Notes under the pieces: generated by a model
Database searches by the model: none
Told to the model about the DNA's origin: nothing
What the model saw: the letters and a program-made list of their open reading frames with translations, nothing else
In this document: piece after piece, positions 58,072 to 64,000 of the stretch
Layout: every line of letters begins with the position of its first letter
Numbering within the stretch: the stretch's first letter is position 1
DNA from: Talpa occidentalis
Taxonomy: Eukaryota; Chordata; Mammalia; Eulipotyphla; Talpidae
Reading direction: 5' to 3'
NCBI RefSeq assembly: GCF_014898055.3
Contig: NW_023604295.1
Location: 69,332,545-69,396,544, forward strand
Length of the DNA: 64,000 bases
Program-made: the position numbers and the translations under genes

Positions 58072-58114
<43 letters not shown>
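58072..58114. repeat. Compound (CT)n(TA)n microsatellite
   Basis: About eleven CT units to 58093 are followed by about ten TA units. Confidence 0.97.
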
Positions 58115-59446
58115 CTTTTATTTATAAGATACACACACTATCCCACTTATTCAGTAGAAATATTATAAATTTTAAAATTAAATGAGATGAAAATAAACAG
58201 AAGTTAAATCCCTAATATTTCTCCCACACTAGAACACTTCGCCTTGTATACAATCCACAGTGGAGAATAAAACTGAGAGGGCAATATGCAAACAAGATGT
58301 ATCAAAGCTGAACATCATTTGAAGGGTTATATAAATAGAACATTCTTTTTCCAGTTGTCAAATTTGTACTTTACATAATTAACAGCTAATATGAAATTGC
58401 CAGGTAAGGTTTTTCTAGTATGAGTTCCTAGAGGAAAATGAGAATGCCACCTTAACAAATAGAATATTCTGGTTCAGAATGTCACCATTCTTCAGTACAT
58501 TTAAGCATGGTAATTGAAGTTAAGTATCAGAATAAATACTTAAAAAATGCACCAAACTCAAACATCAAATGATGTGATAAAACAATGGACTGCTAGAAAT
58601 AATTGTAAATAATCCAACCTAACAGTCAATATGGAGTGACTTTTAAAAAGAATATCCCCTGCACACAAGGGATATAATGGCAGGACAACATTACAGAGCG
58701 CCAGGCTCTGTACTCCATGACAGTTGTAATGAGCCAAGGGACATTCTTAGCATGGCTTCACTTTCAACGAGTGTTGAAAACCTAACAGGTTGCAGTATTA
58801 TTTTTTCCAAACCTATATCCATCATTGAATAGCTGGCTCTGTATCAGTTGAGATCCTTTTATGAAAAAGAAAAAGATACTAATACCTTTTTTTTAACAGA
58901 ATGTTTTTAGCTTACATGCCAAATATCCACCCAAGAATTTCACTGATTTTTCTTGGCAACTGACTTTCCTGGAACAATTCTTGTCTGATTGGTAAGACTT
59001 TCCTAAAAGGTAAAACCAGTGTACAATATCTTAGCCCAGAAAAGACTTGGCAGAAAGTATAAGAAATAAATGTAACCTATATCAAAGAATATCCTCACTG
59101 CTAAGAGGAACAAAATTTAGGAAGCTGATTTACCAACCCCAGCTAATTTCTTCTGCGATGTATTCCTCCACTGTAGAGAGGACAGACACTTCCAACAGAC
59201 CTGGAATACTTTGCAAGGAATAAGTTTCATAACTCAGTGTTATAACAGATCATCACCAAGCAGAAAGCCAAACTACTTGGAGATTACATTTTAAATCTCA
59301 CATTTCTTAGTTCATCTTTGGAGATTAGTTCTATTTACCACTGAATAGAGATGTCCCTATGTAGAGTATGAATTTGGATTCAACTGAGGAGAAAAATTCT
59401 TCCCCTCATCCTTACTGAACACATAAGACCCAGAAGCTATTCACCT

Positions 59447-59479
59447 CACTTCTAATATCAGGTGCACTTCTAATATCAG
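59447..59479. repeat. Short tandem duplication, period 18
   Basis: CACTTCTAATATCAG at 59447-59461 and again at 59465-59479, separated by GTG. Confidence 0.93.
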
Positions 59480-62319
59480 TTGGGAGGGGAAAGTAAGTTT
59501 GGGTCTTTAAGAAGATAAGGTACAATAAGGCAGTAGATGAAATGGTATCTATTGTACCCAGGTCACAAGAATTTGAGGGAAACACTAATGAACCAATGTG
59601 TGTTGATACTGTTATTCTTCAGCACATGGATATTTGGAGGTCCAGGGAAATACTATGGCATAATATTGGAAAGCAAGTATTCTTTCCATTTATAACTGGA
59701 ACTGAAGCCACTTGTGGTGCTCAAAGAATTACATGTTTAGGAGCACAAAACACAGCTCCTTTGCATGGGTATTAGGTTACACAACTCAGATAATGGAAAG
59801 AAAAATGAGTTTTCTTTAAATAACTTTGGGTTCCCCAGGTATGGATAAGTGTAAATAATCAGAAAAGGAAGATAGTGACGAGGGTATTGGGGGATTAGAA
59901 CCACTTGGTGCCTGATATTAACAAATGTGTTTAGAGACATATATTCTACAAGCTTCCTTTATGCTACTTATTCAGATCCCCTGGTGGGCAACTGTGAAGA
60001 GGACTAAAAGTGCTACCATTCATATGTAGCTGTCAAAGGTAGGTGGCATTTGGACTGAATACAACCATTTCCTCTTAATGCACATAGAAGAGGTACTTAG
60101 ATATACCATTTTAGATAATAAACTATTCATTGAAATTTTGCAAATGATACAGATGTAGAATGATTAAGGACAATAAAAGACTGCCATACATTGCAGTGCT
60201 TCTAAAAAGAAATGAATAAGAGCAAGAATGGAAAAACAATAAAGATGCCCCCCAAAAAACAATAAAAAAACTGTGAAGTTCCATAAACAAAAATAAAATT
60301 AATTTAGAGTTCATTGAGCAAGCATTGTCACTGCCTTATTTAAATTTGAGTGCCAAAACATAAATAAATAAAAATCAACAATTCAGAGTTTAACTTGAAG
60401 ATTGCTTTCACGCCTGAGACAAATAATAGTTGGATTGAAGCAGTTGTTCTCAAAAAGGAAGCACAAAATTAATGGGCACTTACTCTTCCTATAGTCATTT
60501 GTTTTCCTGATTTATAAGCAACACACCTCTGAGTATGCATTTATGAGAGTGGATATTTAGAATGAAGAGTTATTGGGGAAATTATTATTGGCCCCTGATG
60601 AAGAGGAGTGACTGATAGGGTAATATAGGGTAATTGCATTCTGAAGAAATATACACCAATATTTAAGGCTCATTTCCTTTCAATATTATGTATGTGTAAA
60701 GCAAATCTTTATTATCTTTCAAATGTCCCTGTATAGTTTGTGGCCTATTACAGAAAATAGCAGAAAATAAGCAAAGTGACAACTGTCACTTACTTTAAGA
60801 TGCTTTTTTTTTTCCTTTAGATTCTGACATTTTCCATCATTTGTACAATTAGCCTATAGACCTGGCTGAAAAGTCACTGCCTGTCTGCCAGGACACAATG
60901 AAAGTACAAAATAGTAACACCATTTTCTTCCTGCCAAAGATGACGAACCTCCCAAAGGGATAATTTCTCTCTGGGGATAAAGTCACACAAGGCTCTGGAC
61001 TGGATCTGCTTTAAGTCTTCAGAGCCTGAATGCCAATTATGCATGAAATAATGCAGGAACTAATATAGATGACTAAATCCCCTCTCCTTCAGGTTACAAA
61101 CAAGAGCTTTGGCACCTGGAGGAGAAAACAGAACATGTAAACCACATATGAAAAGGTAAAAAAGGAATAAGATATTTAGAGCCTAAAGATAGAAGAATAA
61201 AATATTATAAATGCATTATCTTCTTTTCTTCTCTTTCGTCTTCTGATTCACATTTCTATCTGTCTTAAAATCTCTCTCCTCCTCACCCTCTGCCTCACAC
61301 AAACATGGCCCTACAAACTCAATGGATAACTAACTGTTCACTGTGAATAACAATAAAAAAAACACTAATAAATTAATTGGAATTAATATTGGTATTTCTA
61401 AAATTATAGCCTGGTAAAAATTTAGAGATTAAGGAACATGCAAAAAGATGGAATATAAGGCAGATTTAAGTTGCTAAGCAACTTGGCGCTCACATGAAAT
61501 CAGATATAGCAATTTGCTTTGGCAAGACTACATGGTAAGTTTAAAGAAACAAAACCAGTTATTAGTTTGAGCTACTAAGTAATTAAAGGAAGAAGAATTA
61601 AAAGATTGAACTGAATTAAGTCAGTGTTTAACATATAAGAATACAACCAATTTGTCTCAGAGGCCTGAGGGTCCAAACTGATATTTAATTACAAGACAAA
61701 AGATGACTGTCAATTTGACAAAGGCAAAAATAGATTAAAACATGATACTATATTTAAATCTGATCTTGTGCAATGAGTTTTGACTTCATGCTAAACTCCT
61801 GTAGTATTATTTCTTACATCATGTAATAAAACGTTCATGTAATAACATCTCCCTGCACTTCAGTTGTGATTTATATATTCTTTCTGCTGGTCCTAAAGCA
61901 TGCTACCTCAGCAGAGATTCAAGTGCTGAATATATGAGCATTTATCACTTTGTTTCTGAAGGAGTGAAAATATGCTTTATTATTAAACTTTGGGACTGTG
62001 CTTATGTTGTTGCCATCAGCTACCATAATCAGAATGCAAAGTAGCAGAACATCTATTCCAAGGATGGGTAATCTGCTCCTTTATAAACACCAGAGTAAAA
62101 AAGGATTAAGCCTATTGTTTGTTTGTTTGAGATGGCTTAATTCTCCTCCAGCAACTAGCCCCTTGGCTTTTCTTCACTCAAGAGAATATTTGGAAAAGGA
62201 AAACAAGAATTGCTATCTATAAGTGTTGCTCACTTTCAGACACTAATCTGCATTAATGAGTCTCTATCACTTCAGTTTCAGGTAACAGCAGCAGTGGAAA
62301 AAGAATAGACTTGTTGATT

Positions 62320-62350
62320 AAAACAAACAAACAAACAAGCAAACAAGCTA
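62320..62350. repeat. (AAAC)n-type simple repeat
   Basis: AAACAAAC units that pass into AAGCAAACAAGC; not attached to a SINE. Confidence 0.93.
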
Positions 62351-63042
62351 ACAAAGGCAAGGAAAAATACATTATTTAAAGGATGTTCCAAGTAAGGAAC
62401 ATTTAATTCTCTGATCAGCTTATGAGTTTGAAATCTGCATTGGCTCAAAGACTTCATGCATTTGGTAATTTCAGTTTCTTTTATCTACATGCAAAGTTTG
62501 GAAAAAGCACAAAAATGAAACTTTAACTGTGAAGAGGTCACATTTCCTTTGCATTTGTTTTCAAAATCTTTGCATTGAATATTCCTTTGCTCTCAGATGC
62601 ATTATTAGACTCCTGAATATTCAATATGTGTGTGCTCATATTTTTCATTATGTGAAAATTCATGGAATTTTATTTTCAGTGAACTGAGAATCTTGGAAAC
62701 ACACAATCACTTAACTACCTGAAGTTTGGGCTTATTGAAATCAATCTACGGTTTGGAACCTTTGCTTTTTATAGGCTCTAAAAGGTGGTACTGACTTTTG
62801 GCTACCAAGACAACTACTGGAAGATACTATGCCCCCACACTTCATTGTTAATGCCACCATTTAAGATAGGAAGCTACAAGGGGCAAGACCACACTGGGGC
62901 TTCTTGATGTTAAAAGTGGAAGAGAAGGTAGTTAATTTCCCCTTCAGTACTTAACTTGACTAGATGCTGGCAACACTCAAGATGGAATAAACTCTCTACT
63001 GCCCTCTTCATTCACTACTTGCCCATGTACTTTTCTTTCTCT

Positions 63043-63316
63043 TTTTTTTTTTTTTTTAAGATTCATTTATTTATACAAGAACTGGGGTATAGGCCAGAGG
63101 CATGGGTGGATGAAAGAATTCACCAGAGACAGAGCAGGGAGCAGAACAGGCAGACTGACTGAAACACACTGCTGAGGGGAGCAGCGGGTGAGAGAGGAGA
63201 GGTCTGCCACACCATGTGGGTATCTCCTTGGCTGGCCGGGAATGGAACCTGCACTGCAGAGGCTGCAGACAGCTTCACAGCACTGCACTCAACCCACTGC
63301 GCCAGTGGGGAGGCCC
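63043..63316 (-). mobile_element. T+ SINE, intermediate subgroup
   Basis: TTTTTTTTTAAGATTCATTT tail, ACTGGGGTATAGGCCAGAGG, GGGGAGCAGCGGGTGAGAGA body, antisense box B GGGAATGGAACCTG, head end GTGGGGAGGCCC. ATGTACTTTTCTTT occurs on both sides as the TSD. Confidence 0.94.
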
Positions 63317-63841
63317 TCTATGTACTTTTCTTTTAAGAGAGATAGTATCAATGGGATTCAGCAAGAAAGAGGTAGGTTAACTATTAGAAAAGGAAATTAG
63401 AAACTAAAATTTATATAGCTATAGGCTGTTAAAATATATTTGTCATTTTTGTCTATACTGAAAATTTAAGAAAATGTTATTTATGATACATGCTATTTGT
63501 GTAAAGCTAGAAGTTAATTACTAGAACTGTAAGGGAAGAAAGATAGGTTACATACTAAAGCATTTAGAATTTTCCCTAACAATTTAAATTAAAATAATCT
63601 CATTAATTTAGAAATCATAGGAACAAAATCACATTTTATCATGTGCCTTTGTGTTTTCTTAGTGTCAAGATTATTTTACAAGTATACCCAGTTTTTTCAT
63701 TCAAGAAAATTATAGTGTGTGTGTTTATATTTTACTATTTTGTGGAAAATAGAGAAAATACCAAAAGTACAAAATGATGGAGCAATATATTAAAAATACT
63801 TTTGGAAGCCCATCCTTGATACATACTCCTCTGTTTAATTA
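63317..63841. other. AT-rich unique DNA
   Basis: No gene or repeat recognised. Confidence 0.6.
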
Positions 63842-64000
63842 TGGATTTACCTGGTGGTGCAACAGTTGAGCACTGGGTTGTGAAGCTGCCCCCAGCCTCT
63901 GCAGCGCCGGTTCGATCCCCTGAAGCTGGGCGAGGGTCCTACATGGCGTGCAGACCTCTCCTGCCACCCGCTGCTCCCCTCAGCAGTGTACCTCGGTCCT
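63842..64000 (+). mobile_element. Young T+ SINE, cut by window end
   Basis: GGATTTACCTGGTGGTGCAA head (first bases mutated), box B GGTTCGATCCCC, GGGCGAGGGTCCTACATGGC, and body up to CAGCAGTGTACCTCGGTCCT. It lacks the extra segment after box B. The tail is outside the window. Confidence 0.92.

Larger units (their letters stand above)
56235..63042. other. 6.8 kb without any recognised SINE or LINE
   Basis: No gene recognised. It contains a (CT)n(TA)n microsatellite (58072-58114), an (AAAC)n tract (62320-62350), a 15-bp tandem doubling (59447-59479) and several higher-complexity patches discussed in the findings. The frames at 56500-56772, 59542-59775 and 61998-62222 show no domains. Confidence 0.55.

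Noticed and set aside
59542..59775. 77-codon frame MVSIVPRSQEFEG...
   Set aside because: Considered as a retroviral or gene relic, but no recognisable motif and no supporting flanks.
1..64000. CRISPR array or bacterial operon
   Set aside because: The repeated units are dispersed on both strands with individual TSDs, and no coding density exists.

Overview
This window reads as nuclear DNA of a placental mammal: AT-rich, no recognisable protein-coding exon, no CpG island, no RNA gene, and a dense layer of interspersed repeats. The evidence for a placental mammal is LINE-1 ORF2/3'UTR pieces, MIR SINEs, an MLT1-type LTR fragment and hAT-Charlie-type fossils (MER20-, MER58- and MER33-like). Family names are from memory of consensus sequences; no database was searched.

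The dominant element is a tRNA-derived SINE of about 250-300 bp, present in about 30 copies on both strands. Its head starts GGGCCTCC(C/T)(C/T)GGTGGCGCAG and carries a box A-like TGGCGCAGCGG and a box B-like GGTTCGATCCC. A pyrimidine-rich body follows. The tail has (AAAT)n plus TCTTT and poly(A), the AATAAA-plus-terminator ('T+') SINE architecture. Known T+ families include CAN (carnivores), ERE (horses) and Rhin-1 (horseshoe bats). The sequence is not CAN or ERE as I remember them, so a bat of the horseshoe-bat group is my best guess, held weakly. Copies fall into an older group (tail TATGCATAAATAAA, head GGTGGTGCAAGGGGTTA), an intermediate group, and a younger CpG-rich group (tail CAGTGCTTGTATAAATAAA). 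Some of the young group carry an extra segment after box B.

Layout: 0-13 kb is SINE-rich and includes a SINE nested in another SINE. 12.7-20 kb has no lineage-specific SINE but holds MIR, MLT1 and MER58-like fossils. 20-34 kb mixes SINEs, MIRs and four LINE-1 3' fragments. 34.1-41.7 kb is mostly unique sequence. 41.7-56.2 kb is again SINE-rich, with a young 5'-truncated LINE-1 at 48.3-48.9 kb whose ORF2 C-terminus is still open. 56.2-63.0 kb is free of recognisable SINEs. 63-64 kb has two more copies, the last cut by the window edge.

No genes act together here; the window is intergenic or deep intronic. The most interesting observation is a ~100-bp head-only SINE form: three copies end at essentially the same nucleotide and pass straight into poly(A). 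Other points are locally duplicated 55-60 bp segments that no repeat family explains, and three higher-complexity stretches that could be conserved non-coding elements.
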